A stretch of DNA of 64,000 nucleotides, from NCBI GenBank assembly GCA_963704075.1, contig CAVPGV010000009.1, positions 275,942 through 339,941 on the forward strand. The letters are read 5' to 3'. Position 1 is the stretch's first letter. Every line of letters starts with the position of its first letter. A program made the position numbers and the translations under genes. Positions 1 to 9,989 of the stretch are shown here, one piece after another. The notes beneath the pieces were generated by a model. It ran no database searches. It had not been told where the DNA came from and saw nothing but the letters and a program-made list of their open reading frames with translations. Origin of the DNA: JADKAV01 sp963704075 (GTDB lineage: Bacteria > Actinomycetota > Actinomycetes > S36-B12 > UBA10799).

Positions 1-1240
1 TCTTCTTCAGCGCCGGGTCCTCGAACACCGCCTCGATCAGCAGGTCGGCACCCTTGGCGTCGGCTGGGTTGTCGGTGGAGTGATCCGGGCCAGCACCTCA
101 TCGGCGGCCTCCTGGGTCATCCTGCCCCGGCTCACGGCCTTGTCCAGCAGCTTCTCGCTGTAGGCCTTGCCCTTCTGCGCCGACTCCAGCGTGACATCCT
201 TGAGTACGACCTCCATGCCGGAACGCGCCGACACGTAGGCGATGCCGGCGCCCATCATGCCCGCTCCGAGGACCACGACCTTCTTGGCCGTGTACTTCTC
301 GTGGCCCTTCGGGCCGGCTGCTGCCCTTCATGATCCCCTGCAGGTCGAAGAAGAACGCCTTGATCATGTTCTTGCTGACCTGGCCGGTGGCGAGACTGAC
401 GAAGTACTGCGTCTCGATGCGCAGTGCGTTGTCGACGTCCACCTGGGAACCCTCGACCGCCGCGGCCATGATGGCCTCCGGGGCAGGCATGGGTGCGCCC
501 TTGATCTGCTTGCGCAGGTTCGCCGGGAACGCCGGCAGCATCGCGGCGAACTTGGGATTCGACGGGGTGCCACCGGGGATCTTGTAGCCCTTGACGTCCC
601 ACGGCTGTACCGCATCCGGGTTGGCCCTGATCCAGGCCTTCGCCGCGGCGATCAACTCCGCCGGGTCGCTGACGAGTTCGTCGACCAGTCCCACCTCGAG
701 TGCGGCCGCGGGCTTGCGGCGCTGTCCCTGCAGGAGGACCTCCATGAGCGCCTTCTGCAGCCCGAACATGCGCACGGTGCGGGCCACGCCGCCGCCGCCG
801 GGCAACAAGCCCAGACTCACCTCGGGCAGCCCGATCTCACTGCCCTTGACGTCCAGCGCGATCCGGTGGTGACAGGCCAGGGCGATCTCCAGGCCACCGC
901 CGAGCGCAGCGCCGTTGATGGCTGCCACGACGGGCTTGCCCAGCGTCTCGAGTTGCCGGCTCAGGCCCTTGAACGTCTGCAGTTGCTCGGTCAGCGCCTG
1001 CGCGTCCGCGGGCGTGGCCTGGCTCAGCAACGTCAGGTCGCCACCGGCGAAGAAGGTCTTCTTCCCCGAGGTGATGACCACACCGGCGATGTCGTCCTTC
1101 TCCGCGAGCAGGCGCTGCATCGTTTCGGCGAAACTCGACTGGAACGTCGCGTTCATCGTGTTGGCGCCCTGGTCCGGGTCATCCATCGTCAGCGTGACGA
1201 TCCCGTCGGCGTCCGTGTCCCAAGCGATCATGTTCGTCAT
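1..1240 (-). CDS. fadB: Fatty-acid oxidation multifunctional protein (enoyl-CoA hydratase/3-hydroxyacyl-CoA dehydrogenase), 3' partial, two frameshifts
   Basis: The N-terminal part is a crotonase domain, with the oxyanion-hole glycines in AGGDLTLL and INGAALGGGLE. It is followed by the start of an NAD-binding 3-hydroxyacyl-CoA dehydrogenase domain (VVLGAGMMGAGIAYVSARSG). The enzyme hydrates 2-enoyl-CoA and oxidises the 3-hydroxyacyl-CoA product in cytosolic beta-oxidation. The start is ATG at 1240, behind a GAGGA ribosome-binding site and 4 bp after the fadA stop, so the two genes form one operon. The reading frame shifts near 305-307 (an extra base in a run of C, plus-strand view) and again near 85-88. 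After each shift the homology resumes in another frame. The gene runs off the left edge, so the rest of the dehydrogenase domain is missing. The family is certain; the frame breaks are probably sequence errors. Confidence 0.9.
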
Positions 1241-1244
1241 TTCC

Positions 1245-2460
1245 TCAGACCCTTTCGACGATCGTGGCCAGACCCATGCCGCCACCGATGCACAACGTGA
1301 CCAATCCGTACCGGCCGCCGGAACGTTCCAGTTCGTCGACGACGGTCCCGAGGATCATCGCGCCGGTGGCTCCCAGCGGGTGTCCCATGGAGATCGCCCC
1401 CCCGTTGAGGTTGACCTTCTCCATGGGCAGGTCGAAGTCCTTCACCCACTTGAGAACGACCGCGGCGAACGCCTCGTTGAGTTCCCAGACGTCGATGTCG
1501 TCGACGGTCAGGCCGGCGGTCTTCAAAACCTTGCGGGTGGCCGGCGTGGGGCCGGTGAGCATGATCGTCGGATCCGCGCCGGACACCGCCGTCGCGACGA
1601 TCCGGGCGCGCGGCGCCATGCCGAAGTCCTTGCCGACCTGCTCGTTGCCGACGACCACCAGAGCGGCGCCGTCGACGATGCCCGAGGAGTTGCCCGGGGT
1701 GTGCACGTGGTCGATCGACTCGACCCAGTGGAACTTCTGCAGCGCAACCGCGTCGAAACCACCCATCTCACCGATGCCGGCGAACGACGGCCTGAGCTTT
1801 GCCAGCGACTCCATCGTCGTGTCGGGACGCATGTGCTCGTCGTGGTCGAGCAGGGTCACACCGTTGCGGTCCTTCACGGGCACCACGGACTTGGCGAAGT
1901 TGCCGGCACTCCACGCGGCCGCCGACCGCTGCTGGGACTGCACGGCGTAGGCGTCGACGTCCTCGCGCGTGAAACCCTCCGTGGTGGCGATGAGGTCGGC
2001 ACTGATGCCCTGCGGCACGAAGTAGGTGTCGTAGGCGGTCTCGGGATCCATGGCCCACGCGCCGCCGTCGGAGCCCATGGGCACGCGGCTCATGCACTCG
2101 ACGCCGCCGGCGATGATCAACTGGTCCCATCCGGAGCGGACCTTCTGCGCGGCGATGTTGACGGCTTCGAGCGCGGAGGCGCAGAACCGGTTGACCTGGG
2201 TACCCGCGACGGTGTCGGGGAGACCGGCGAAGATCGCGGCGGTCTTGGCGATGTCGGCACCCTGGTCGCCCACCGGGGTGACGCAGCCGAGCACGAGATC
2301 ATCGATCGCGTTCGGGTCCATGTTCGGATGCCGCGTGCGCAGTTCGTCGATGAGTCCGGTCACCAGGGTCACGGGCTTGACGCCGTGCAGCGAACCGTTG
2401 GCCTTTGCCCCGGCCGCGGGGGGTGCGGATCGCTTCGTAGATGTACGCTTCGTTGGCCAT
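1245..2460 (-). CDS. fadA: Acetyl-CoA C-acyltransferase (3-ketoacyl-CoA thiolase), one frameshift near the N-terminus
   Basis: This thiolase of about 404 residues performs the last beta-oxidation step, cleaving 3-ketoacyl-CoA with CoA. The nucleophilic cysteine lies in VNRFCASALEAVN. The histidine of GGAISMGHPLGATGA and the C-terminal cysteine of LCIGGGMG complete the active site. Translation from ATG 2460 gives MANEAYIYEAIRTPRGRGK, the typical N-terminus. A single extra base in the TTT run at 2404-2406 then breaks the frame, and the rest (from ANGSLHGVKP) reads in the neighbouring frame. A GTG at 2465 that keeps the downstream frame open gives a nonsense N-terminus and is rejected. The gene lies just upstream of fadB in the same operon. 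Confidence 0.93.
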
Positions 2461-2490
2461 GCCACTCCTTCGATCGGGCTTGGCCTCAGA

Positions 2491-3694
2491 CTAAGCGGGG
2501 GCTACGTCATCCACATCAGCCGGTTGTGGATGCGCGCCCGAACGGCTGCCGATCGCGGTGGCGATCTGCGGGAACAACATCACGGACACTACGCCGGCGC
2601 CCACCAGCGTCGCCGCGTCCCCGTTCGTCATGAGCCCTGCCTCCTGGCCCACCTGGGACAGTGCGACGAGCAGTGGCAGGGCCGTTGACGTGTAGAAGAC
2701 CATCTGCCACCGCTGGTTGACGGTGAGCACTTCCGGTACATGTACAGTGCCGGCAGGCCGCGGATCGCCAGCATGAGGGCCGCGAAGACAATCGGCTTCC
2801 AGGGGGCGGCCAGGATCGACGCGATGTCGAGGGTCATCCCGGAGTTGATGAAGAAGATGGGGATGAACAGACCCCAACTGACGGCCTCCAATTTGCGCTC
2901 GAGGCTGTCGGTGTCGCCGGGCGCCCACCGCCGCAGCACAACGCCGGCCAGGAAACCGCCGAGCACGATGTCGAGGCCGAAGTCCTCGGCGAGCATCAGC
3001 AGGAACACCAGCAGGATCACCGTCCAGCGAAGGGTGATCTGTCCGGTGGCGTGCTCCTGCAGACTCAGCCGGACGGCGACACCGCGCCGCTGCGCCCGTA
3101 TCAGCACTTGCAGCACCATGAACACCGCGATCCCCATCGCGACCAACGCGATGATCCCGCCGATGGCCCCCGTGGCGCTGAGGAGCAGGGCCATGGCGAC
3201 GATCGGCAGGAATTCGCCGACCGCACCGGCGGCGAACACGAAAGGACCCAGCGCGGTCTTCAGCGTCCCGTTGTCGCGCAGGATCGGCAGCAGGGTCCCC
3301 AGCGCCGTGGTGGTCAGCGCGATCGTCACCTCCACACTTCCGTCGACCACCTAGAACTGCTGGAACACGAGCACCGCAGCCAAGCGCCATCACCGCGGTG
3401 AGCAGCCAGGATCGGATGGCGAGTTCTGCCCGGCAACTGACTGAACAGGCGCGTCTCGAGTTCGTAGCCGGCCATGAGGAAAAGGAACCCGAGCCCGAGT
3501 TGCGACAGCGCCTCGATCTGATCCGGGCTGGCCCAGTTGAGTGCTTCCGGGCCGATCAGGATCCCCCCGAGGATCAGGAAGACGACCTGCGGCAGCGACG
3601 GACCCGGCAGCAGTGCTGTGATCATCGGGGCGATCCCGGCGACGACCGCGACCGCGAACAGGGACTCCAGCAGAGAGGGCATGGCGTCAAGCAT
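2491..3694 (-). pseudogene. CPA2-family cation/proton antiporter (Kef-type), disrupted by several frameshifts and an in-frame stop
   Basis: Three overlapping reading frames together spell one Kef-like antiporter of about 400 residues. The first part holds a hydrophobic N-terminus and GPEALNWASPDQIEALSQLGLGF-like helices. The middle part has TALGTLLPILRDNG, LGGFLAGVVLRR and LFIPIFFINSGM, which are typical of this family. The tail ends with ATLVGAGVVSVMLFP. The frame changes near 3418, 3385 and 2732. In the best-supported frame an amber codon follows VFQQF at about 3351-3353. Family members exchange K+ or Na+ for protons across the plasma membrane. I see no TrkA-N (RCK) domain. Either the locus has decayed or this stretch was read badly. 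The density of breaks is the highest in the window and argues for poor local sequence quality. Confidence 0.75.
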
Positions 3695-3739
3695 GCCCGG
3701 CCGTGATGCGATCCGCTCGCATCACGGCCCTACCGGCCC

Positions 3740-4147
3740 TCAGTTGGCCAAGGCCTCCTGCAGCCTGGTCGTGCACTCCTGGACCTTCGTCGCCTGCGAC
3801 GGATCGTTGATCAGCTCCTGGGTGAGCTGCGACGCGATGTCCTGCAGTTCCTGGGCCTTCGCCTGCAACGCAGTGGCGTCCACCGACGTCGGATCATCGA
3901 TCAGTTTCTTGGCCTCGGCGGCGTACTCATCGACCTTCTGGCAGTACTCGTCGACCGCACTACCGGCCTCCATGGTCCCGTCGGTGGCCTCCATCGAAGC
4001 GCCCTCGGTCGGCTCCATGGCCTCGGTCTCGGCGGGGGTGGCCGCGGCGGTCGTCTCAGTGGCAGTGGTGGTGTCGTCGCCGCCGCACGCGGCCAGGCCA
4101 CCGAACAGCAGGGGCACCACGACAACAATTCCCAGTAGTCTCTTCAT
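3740..4147 (-). CDS. Small lipoprotein of unknown function
   Basis: This 135-residue protein starts with a lipoprotein signal peptide (MKRLLGIVVVVPLLFGG, lipobox LAAC at about residues 19-22). A low-complexity Thr/Glu/Ala/Met linker rich in TTT and TEA follows. The C-terminal helical domain is rich in Gln, Ala and Leu and carries two cysteines (EYCQKVDEY and VQECTTRL). ATG 4147 is chosen because it begins the signal peptide and has a GGGAGGG ribosome-binding site; the longer open frame upstream has no such features. It is expected to be anchored to the outer face of the cytoplasmic membrane. I do not recognise the family, and no neighbour suggests a function. Confidence 0.8.
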   Translation of the reverse strand: MKRLLGIVVVVPLLFGGLAACGGDDTTTATETTAAATPAETEAMEPTEGASMEATDGTMEAGSAVDEYCQKVDEYAAEAKKLIDDPTSVDATALQAKAQELQDIASQLTQELINDPSQATKVQECTTRLQEALAN

Positions 4148-4292
4148 CGGGCCCTCCCAGGCATCGGATCGGGCGACTCTACCGGAGGAAGCGACGTTGC
4201 CATAGGGACCGAACGGCCGAACCTCGATCTCCGGTGTCTCCGCACATGTCGAAGCACCTCGCGAACCTGACCGAACCCCCTGCTGGCGCGAC

Positions 4293-5000
4293 TCAGCGCG
4301 GCCGCCGGTGCTCGGTCCACTGCCGCCCATCCCACCACCGCAACTGGTTCGGGTCCTCGGGGTCGGGGTACCAGGAGCCGATCTGGTCGGGGTTCTGGAT
4401 CGGGGCCGACGGCGCCGAATGACCCGCAGCCGGTGCCATCCCGTAGTAGCCAGTGGCCGCGGCCGGTTCTGGCGCGCGCCGGCCCAGGACCGCCGCGACG
4501 ATCAGCCAGACCACACCGACCACCGAGAGGAACCCTCCGAGCATGGCCAGTCCCGCACCACGGAACGCACCCAGCAGCGTCTGCGAGACGGACGGGCCGA
4601 GCACGAGGGTGGCACCGGAGTCCGTGGCCGAAACGGTGTAGGAACCGGCGGTGTCGGCGGTGAAGGAGACCACACCGACATACGTCGCGTCGCCGAGCGT
4701 GACGGTGGTCTTCGTCGATCCGCAGGAGATGCAAGTGACCGGGACGGCGCCGGCGGGGCCGGTGACCGTGATCGAATCCGGGTCGATCGTCACCCGGGCC
4801 GAGGTCGCGTCGGTGATTCCCGCGGACTCATACACGACGTAGCCGCCGGGTTCCAGCTGCGAGGTGCTCTCACCGGGGGTGCGCCATTGCTCCCCCACCG
4901 TGTTCAAGGACGACGCGACGCCGCTGACCGCGTTCACCACCCCGACGGCGAACACGACCACTCCGAGCACGATCAGCAGGATGGGCAGCACCTTGCGCAT
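4293..5000 (-). CDS. Two-pass membrane protein with C-terminal DUF2510 domain
   Basis: The 235-residue protein has an N-terminal membrane helix (VLPILLIVLGVVVFAVGVV). An extracellular beta-rich domain of about 110 residues follows, containing a CISC pair. A second helix (GLAMLGGFLSVVGVVWLIVA) leads to a short cytosolic tail ending in a DUF2510 motif, WYPDPEDPNQLRWWDGRQWT. DUF2510 is a tryptophan-rich module common in actinobacterial membrane proteins, with unknown function. The start is ATG 5000, where the first helix begins. The gene is divergent from the PLP lyase at 5097 with 96 bp between starts. No specific role can be assigned. Confidence 0.82.
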   Translation of the reverse strand: MRKVLPILLIVLGVVVFAVGVVNAVSGVASSLNTVGEQWRTPGESTSQLEPGGYVVYESAGITDATSARVTIDPDSITVTGPAGAVPVTCISCGSTKTTVTLGDATYVGVVSFTADTAGSYTVSATDSGATLVLGPSVSQTLLGAFRGAGLAMLGGFLSVVGVVWLIVAAVLGRRAPEPAAATGYYGMAPAAGHSAPSAPIQNPDQIGSWYPDPEDPNQLRWWDGRQWTEHRRPR

Positions 5001-5096
5001 ATCCCCAGCCTGCCACGTTCCTGGCCCAGGAGGCACCGAATACAACCACGACGAACCGGCGCAGAGGGCGCCTGCACAGGCGTAGGCTTGATCGGT

Positions 5097-6488
5097 GTGA
5101 GCGACTTCGACGACTTCATCGACGGTTTCTATCCCTACCGCAAGGAAACGGTCAACTACCGTCGGATCCCCGACGAACCACGCGACCGCTCCGAGATCCT
5201 CTCCGAGATCGCCTCCATGGCCAGTCGCGAGGATGCCACCGGCGATGAGGGCAAGGTGTCGGGCAGCCTCTACAGCGGCGACCACGAGCACTACGCCTAC
5301 CTCGGGGAGGTGTTCTCTCAGTTCTCGCATGCGAACGTGCTGCAGCGCGACATGTACCCCTCCGCAACGAAGTTCGAGGCTGAGATCATCGCTATGGTCC
5401 TGGACCTGCTCAACGGCGACGCGAACGCGTGCGGAGTGGTCACCAGCGGCGGTTCCGAGTCACTGATCACCGCGTTGTACACCTACCGCGAGGCAGCGCG
5501 CGAGCGCGGAGTGACCAAGCCCAACGTCGTCATGCCGATCACCGCGCACGTGGCGTTGGACAAGGGCGCCTACTGGATGGACATCGAGGTCCGCCACGCA
5601 CCGCTGACCGACAAGTACACCGCCGACGTCGCAGCGATGGCCGACCTGATCGACGACCAAACCATCGCGCTGGTCGGTTCGGCCGGTGACTACGGCCACG
5701 GCCTGATCGACCCCATCGAGGACATCGCGGCGCTTGCCGCCGAACGCGGGATCGGAATGCACGTCGACGGGTGCCTCGGCGGGCTGCTGTGGCCGTGGGC
5801 CGAGGAACTCGGCTACGACATCCCGCTGTGGGACTTCCGGGTCCCCGGCGTCACCTCGATCTCCGCGGACACGCACAAGTACGGCTACTCGATCAAAGGC
5901 ACGTCCACGTTGCTCTACCGCGACAAGGACCTGCGTCGTCACCAGTACTTCACGTACCCGGATTGGCCCGGCGGCCTCTACCTGTCCCCCGGGCTGGCCG
6001 GTTCCCGCTCGGGCGGCCTGATCGCGGCCACATGGGCGGCGATGGTCACCACCGGACGTCAGGGGTACCTGGACGCTGCGCGCGGGATCATGGAGACCGC
6101 GGCCACCATCCGCGCCGGCATCGACGACATGAACGGGCTGCAGGTCATCGGCGACCCCAAGTTCCTCATCGCGTTCATGGCTGACCGCGACGACCTCGAC
6201 ATCTACCTGGTCAACGACGCGCTGAAGAAAGCCGGCTGGCGCATGAACGCCCTGCAGTTGCCGGCTGCGCTGCACTTCTGCGTCACCCGCCCCAACACCC
6301 GGCCCGGTATCGCGCAGGCCTTCCTCGATGACCTGCAGGGTGCTGTCGACTACGCGCTGGACAACGTCGGAACACCGGCTGCCAGCGGCGCGATGTACGG
6401 CTTCGGTCACACCCCGCAGGGCAACCAGACGATCAACATGCTGATGTCCGGGGTCCTGGACGCGATGCACGAGGTGGCTCCCGAGTGA
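5097..6488 (+). CDS. PLP-dependent lyase/decarboxylase, sphingosine-1-phosphate lyase-like (group II decarboxylase fold)
   Basis: The 463-residue protein belongs to the fold-type I group II decarboxylase family (GadB/DPL1). Visible markers are GVVTSGGSESLITALYTYRE (cofactor phosphate binding), ITAHVALDKGAYW, the aspartate in MHVDGCLGG, and the Schiff-base lysine in SADTHKYGYSIKG. DTHKYG followed by a hydrophobic YR..D stretch resembles sphingosine-1-phosphate lyases more than glutamate decarboxylases. Those enzymes cleave a phosphorylated amino alcohol to an aldehyde and phosphoethanolamine. The start is GTG 5097, giving VSDFDDFID. The stop overlaps the start of the FGGY kinase by 4 bp (GTGA), so the two are probably translationally coupled. 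The substrate is unknown. Confidence 0.85.
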   Translation: MSDFDDFIDGFYPYRKETVNYRRIPDEPRDRSEILSEIASMASREDATGDEGKVSGSLYSGDHEHYAYLGEVFSQFSHANVLQRDMYPSATKFEAEIIAMVLDLLNGDANACGVVTSGGSESLITALYTYREAARERGVTKPNVVMPITAHVALDKGAYWMDIEVRHAPLTDKYTADVAAMADLIDDQTIALVGSAGDYGHGLIDPIEDIAALAAERGIGMHVDGCLGGLLWPWAEELGYDIPLWDFRVPGVTSISADTHKYGYSIKGTSTLLYRDKDLRRHQYFTYPDWPGGLYLSPGLAGSRSGGLIAATWAAMVTTGRQGYLDAARGIMETAATIRAGIDDMNGLQVIGDPKFLIAFMADRDDLDIYLVNDALKKAGWRMNALQLPAALHFCVTRPNTRPGIAQAFLDDLQGAVDYALDNVGTPAASGAMYGFGHTPQGNQTINMLMSGVLDAMHEVAPE

Positions 6489-8077
6489 GTTGGATCCTGG
6501 CCATCGACCTCGGCAACGGTGGCCCGAAGGTCGCCGCCGTCGACGTCGACGGTCGGATTCTCGCCACCGCCTTCCAGCCGGTATCGGTGTACGTGGGCCG
6601 CGACGGGACCGCCACCCAGGACGCCATCGAATGGGAAGTGGCCCTGCGCTCGGCCATCGCCCGGGTGACCGAGGACGTGTCACGCGACGAGTTGTACGCG
6701 ATCGGCATCACCGGCCAATGGGCCTCCACCGTTCCGGTCGGCCCGGACGACACACCCGCGGGACCCGTCATGCTGTGGTCCGACACCCGCTCGCGGCACA
6801 ACGTCCGCAAACTCATCGGCGGGCCGATCTCGTTCGGAGGATACGCACCGCAGAAGGTGCTGCCCTGGCTGCGGATCACCGGCGGCGCCCCCAATCCGTC
6901 CGGAGCCGATCCCACCGGGCACTCGCTGCTGCTGCAGAACGAACTGTCCGAGATCGGTGCGCGCTGCCGCGTGCTGCTGGAGCCGGTGGACTACGTGGCT
7001 TTCCTGCTCACGGGCAGGGCTGCGGCGACGCCCGCGTCCATGACCGCCTCCTGGTTGACCGACAACCACATCGGGGCCGAGCCGGTGTACGTCGACGACC
7101 TGGTGCGGCGTTCCGGGCGCAATCGCGACCTGCTTCCGGAACTGATCCCCACTGGATCGATCCAGGGCGCTCTGCTGCCCGAACCAGCCGAACGGCTCGG
7201 GCTCAAAGCCGGCGTGCCCGTCGCCTGCGGGATACCCGATGTCCACGCCGCTGTGATCGGCAGCGGCGCGGTCAGCGCCTACGACACGCACCTGGCGGTG
7301 TCCACCACGGCTTGGCTGTCCGCGCGGGTCCCGTTCAAGCGCACCGACATCCTGCACTCGATCGCGACCCTGCCCGGCATGGACCCGACGATGAACCTCG
7401 TCGGGAACAACATCGAGACCGGCGGCGCCGCGCTGTCCTGGCTGCGCGAGCAGATCATCGCCCCTTCCGACGGCTTGCTCGGCGGGGGCAGTGGCATCGG
7501 TGCCGACGGCGCCGCCCCGGTCTTCGAGCAGCCGACGTACGACGCCCTGACCACCTTGGCGGCTACCGCGCCGGCCGGATGCGAAGGTCTGATCTTCACG
7601 CCATGGCTGGCCGGGGAGCGCAGCCCGATCGAGGACAAGAACCTGCGGGCGGCCTTCGTCAACATGTCGTTCCGCACCGACCGGGCGATGATGGTCCGCG
7701 CAGTGCTGGAAGGCGTCGCGCTCAACATCGCGTGGCTGTTCGCCTATTACGAGAAGTACCTCAAACGCCCGGTTCCGAGCCTGCGCATCCTGGGCGGTGG
7801 CGCGCAGTCCGACCTGTGGTGTTCGATCATCGCGTCCACACTGGACCGGCGCATCGAACAGGTGGAGGACCCGCTCAACGCACAACTGCGGGGGGTGGCC
7901 ATGTGGGCGCTGGTATGCATGGGCGAACTGACTCTGGAGCAGGCGGCAGCGCGCGTCCCGGTGGCACGGACGTTCGAGCCGGTGCCCGGGGAGCGCGAGG
8001 TCTACCAGCGCCATTTCACTGAGTACAAGAAGCTCTACCCGGCCCTGAAGGGCTTCTACCGGCGGATGAACGGATAG
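6485..8077 (+). CDS. FGGY-family carbohydrate kinase (xylulokinase-like)
   Basis: The 530-residue protein has the two-lobed FGGY kinase layout. An N-terminal phosphate-binding loop DLGNGGPKVAAVD is followed by GITGQW in the middle of lobe 1. In lobe 2 come STTAWLSARVPF, the adenosine motif LRILGGGAQSDLW, and NAQLRGVAMWALV near the end. FGGY kinases phosphorylate sugars or polyols with ATP. The exact substrate cannot be read from sequence, and xylulose is only the default family label. GTG 6485 overlaps the stop of the preceding PLP lyase. That suggests the kinase supplies or removes a phosphorylated substrate for the lyase. A 10-bp stem-loop follows the gene. Confidence 0.88.
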   Translation: MSWILAIDLGNGGPKVAAVDVDGRILATAFQPVSVYVGRDGTATQDAIEWEVALRSAIARVTEDVSRDELYAIGITGQWASTVPVGPDDTPAGPVMLWSDTRSRHNVRKLIGGPISFGGYAPQKVLPWLRITGGAPNPSGADPTGHSLLLQNELSEIGARCRVLLEPVDYVAFLLTGRAAATPASMTASWLTDNHIGAEPVYVDDLVRRSGRNRDLLPELIPTGSIQGALLPEPAERLGLKAGVPVACGIPDVHAAVIGSGAVSAYDTHLAVSTTAWLSARVPFKRTDILHSIATLPGMDPTMNLVGNNIETGGAALSWLREQIIAPSDGLLGGGSGIGADGAAPVFEQPTYDALTTLAATAPAGCEGLIFTPWLAGERSPIEDKNLRAAFVNMSFRTDRAMMVRAVLEGVALNIAWLFAYYEKYLKRPVPSLRILGGGAQSDLWCSIIASTLDRRIEQVEDPLNAQLRGVAMWALVCMGELTLEQAAARVPVARTFEPVPGEREVYQRHFTEYKKLYPALKGFYRRMNG

Positions 8078-8080
8078 CCG

Positions 8081-8108
8081 CGACTCTGACTCACCTGGGT
8101 CAGAGTCG
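8081..8108 (+). terminator. Perfect 10-bp stem-loop after the kinase gene
   Basis: CGACTCTGAC and GTCAGAGTCG pair perfectly around an 8-base loop, starting 4 bp after the stop of the kinase. No T-run follows, so it is either an actinobacterial-type terminator without a U-tract or an RNA-stabilising hairpin. Confidence 0.6.
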
Positions 8109-8199
8109 GGTTGGGCCCGCGACCCACCCGACGAAAACTGAATCACCTCGCAATGGGCTGCCTCAGGCGTAACCTGGAAGCGGATAGGAGGTGGGCGAG

Positions 8200-9867
8200 A
8201 TGTCCGACCTCGAGTCTCTCGACGTTGCCATTCGCGACCTGAAGGAGGGGTTGCCCTCCTGGCTGGAGACGCCGCTACCGGCGAAGATCCGGCTGCTGGA
8301 ATCCGTCCGCCATCGGCTGGGTGAAGAAGCCGAGGGGATGGTGGCGGCCGCGTGCGACGCACAAGGCACCGCGCCTGACGGGCCGTGGATCGGCCATCAG
8401 TGGTCGGCCCTGTGGCCCTTCCTGCAGCATCTGCGTGCATTCGAGGAGGTGCTGGGGCGGATCGCGGCCGAAAAGCCGCCGCTGCCGGACAGCGCCGTTC
8501 ACACCCTTGCGAACGGGCAGGTGGCGGTGGACGTGTTTCCCGTCACCTGGAGTGAGAAGGTGCTCTACTCGGGGTTCCAGACGCAGGTGTGGATTCAGCC
8601 CGGGGTGACAGCCGAACAGGTGCGAGCCGACGCCGCCCGGGCCTACCGCGGTGACGGGTTCGAGAGTCCAGGGGTGGCCCTGGCGCTGGGGGCGGGCAAC
8701 GTCGCGTCCTTGCCGGCCATGGATGTGTTGTATCTGCTGTACGCCGAGGGCTGCGTGGTCGCGCTGAAGATGAATCCGGTGAACGCCTACCTGCGCCCCT
8801 TCTTCGAGCGGATCTTCGCCGACTTCGTCGACCGGGGATGGCTGCGATTCGTCGATGGTGGCGCGCAGGAGGGCCAATACCTGGCTCACCACCCGAACGT
8901 GGACCGCTTGCACATGACCGGGTCGGCGGCGACCTACGACGCCCTGGTCTGGGGCACCGGCGAGCAGGGGGACCGCAACCGGGCCGGTGGAAGGCCGCTG
9001 CTGGACAAACCGTTCACCTGTGAGTTGGGCGGGGTGAGCCCGATGATCGTGGTGCCTGGGGACTGGAGCGCCGCGGACGTGCGGCGGCAGGCCGACAAGA
9101 TCGTCGGGTCCAAGTTGCTCAACTGCGGCCACATCTGTGCTGCTCCGCAGATCCTGATCCTGCCGCAGGACTGGCCCCAGGCCGACGAACTGCTCGAGCA
9201 GGTCCGCGAATTGATGCGCACCCTGCCACCCAATGCGCCCTACTACCCGGGCACTGATGAGAACGTAGCGCGGGCTCTCGCCGGTCAGCCGGGTGCCGAA
9301 CCGCTGCAGGGTGAAGGTCGGCGGGTGCTGGTCACGGGTTTGGACCCTGCGGAGGATGCCAGCCTGTTCAGCGACGAGGTGTTCGCCGACGTCCTCGGGG
9401 TGGTTCGGCTGCCCGCCGCGACGGTGGCCGATTACCTCGCCGCTGCGACCGAATTCGCCAACGGGCGCCTGGCCGGCAGCCTCGCCGCCACGATGCTGGT
9501 GCACCCGGCGACGATCAAGGCCCATGCGGGCGCGGTGGAGCGCGCGGTCGCGGATCTCAGGTACGGCGCCGTCGGGATCAACGAGTACGCCGTCATGGTG
9601 GACGGGCTCGGGTACGCGACGTGGGGCGGCTACCCGGGGGCGACGCCGGCGGAGGTCAGCAGCGGGATCGGCGTGGTGGGCAACGCTTTTCTGCTACCGA
9701 AGCCGCAGAAGTCGGTTCTCACGGGCGAATTCCACCCTCTGATGAAACCCACCACTGCCGCGAGCCATCGGACGATCGCGACCGTCTTCCGTCGGGTGGT
9801 GCACTTCGAGGCCACCGACCATGTGACGGATCTGCCGGGGATCTTCCTGGCAGCCATGCGGGGGTGA
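8200..9867 (+). CDS. Aldehyde dehydrogenase family protein
   Basis: The 555-residue protein carries the ALDH core: ALALGAGNVASLPAMDVLYL, then VDRLHMTGSAATYDALVWG, the general-base glutamate in FTCELGGVSPMIVV, and the nucleophilic cysteine in NCGHICAAPQ. It should oxidise an aldehyde with NAD(P)+. It is about 50 residues longer than ordinary ALDHs and ends in an extra segment after VVGNAFLLPKPQKS. The start is ATG 8200, because AGGAGG at 8186-8191 is ideally placed; the in-frame GTG at 8191 sits inside that site. It lies on the same strand as the lyase-kinase pair but beyond a stem-loop, so co-transcription is possible but not certain. Confidence 0.88.
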   Translation: MSDLESLDVAIRDLKEGLPSWLETPLPAKIRLLESVRHRLGEEAEGMVAAACDAQGTAPDGPWIGHQWSALWPFLQHLRAFEEVLGRIAAEKPPLPDSAVHTLANGQVAVDVFPVTWSEKVLYSGFQTQVWIQPGVTAEQVRADAARAYRGDGFESPGVALALGAGNVASLPAMDVLYLLYAEGCVVALKMNPVNAYLRPFFERIFADFVDRGWLRFVDGGAQEGQYLAHHPNVDRLHMTGSAATYDALVWGTGEQGDRNRAGGRPLLDKPFTCELGGVSPMIVVPGDWSAADVRRQADKIVGSKLLNCGHICAAPQILILPQDWPQADELLEQVRELMRTLPPNAPYYPGTDENVARALAGQPGAEPLQGEGRRVLVTGLDPAEDASLFSDEVFADVLGVVRLPAATVADYLAAATEFANGRLAGSLAATMLVHPATIKAHAGAVERAVADLRYGAVGINEYAVMVDGLGYATWGGYPGATPAEVSSGIGVVGNAFLLPKPQKSVLTGEFHPLMKPTTAASHRTIATVFRRVVHFEATDHVTDLPGIFLAAMRG

Positions 9868-9989
9868 CCCCGTTCGAGGGTCCGGCCCTGCCGGGCTGCA
9901 GGCCGCCCTAGGTTGCCGTCCGTGCACTTCGCCGGTGTTGGTCTGCGCGTCCGGTGTGATCGACACCAGAGGAGTGGACACTGTCAGTG

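Noticed and set aside
242..2633. Long plus-strand open frames opposite fadB and fadA
   Set aside because: They are antisense to strongly conserved thiolase and crotonase genes, have biased low-complexity composition and show no domain; high GC keeps the opposite strand open.
5460..8440. Large minus-strand open frames opposite the PLP lyase and kinase
   Set aside because: They mirror the codon bias of the real genes and contain no recognisable motifs.
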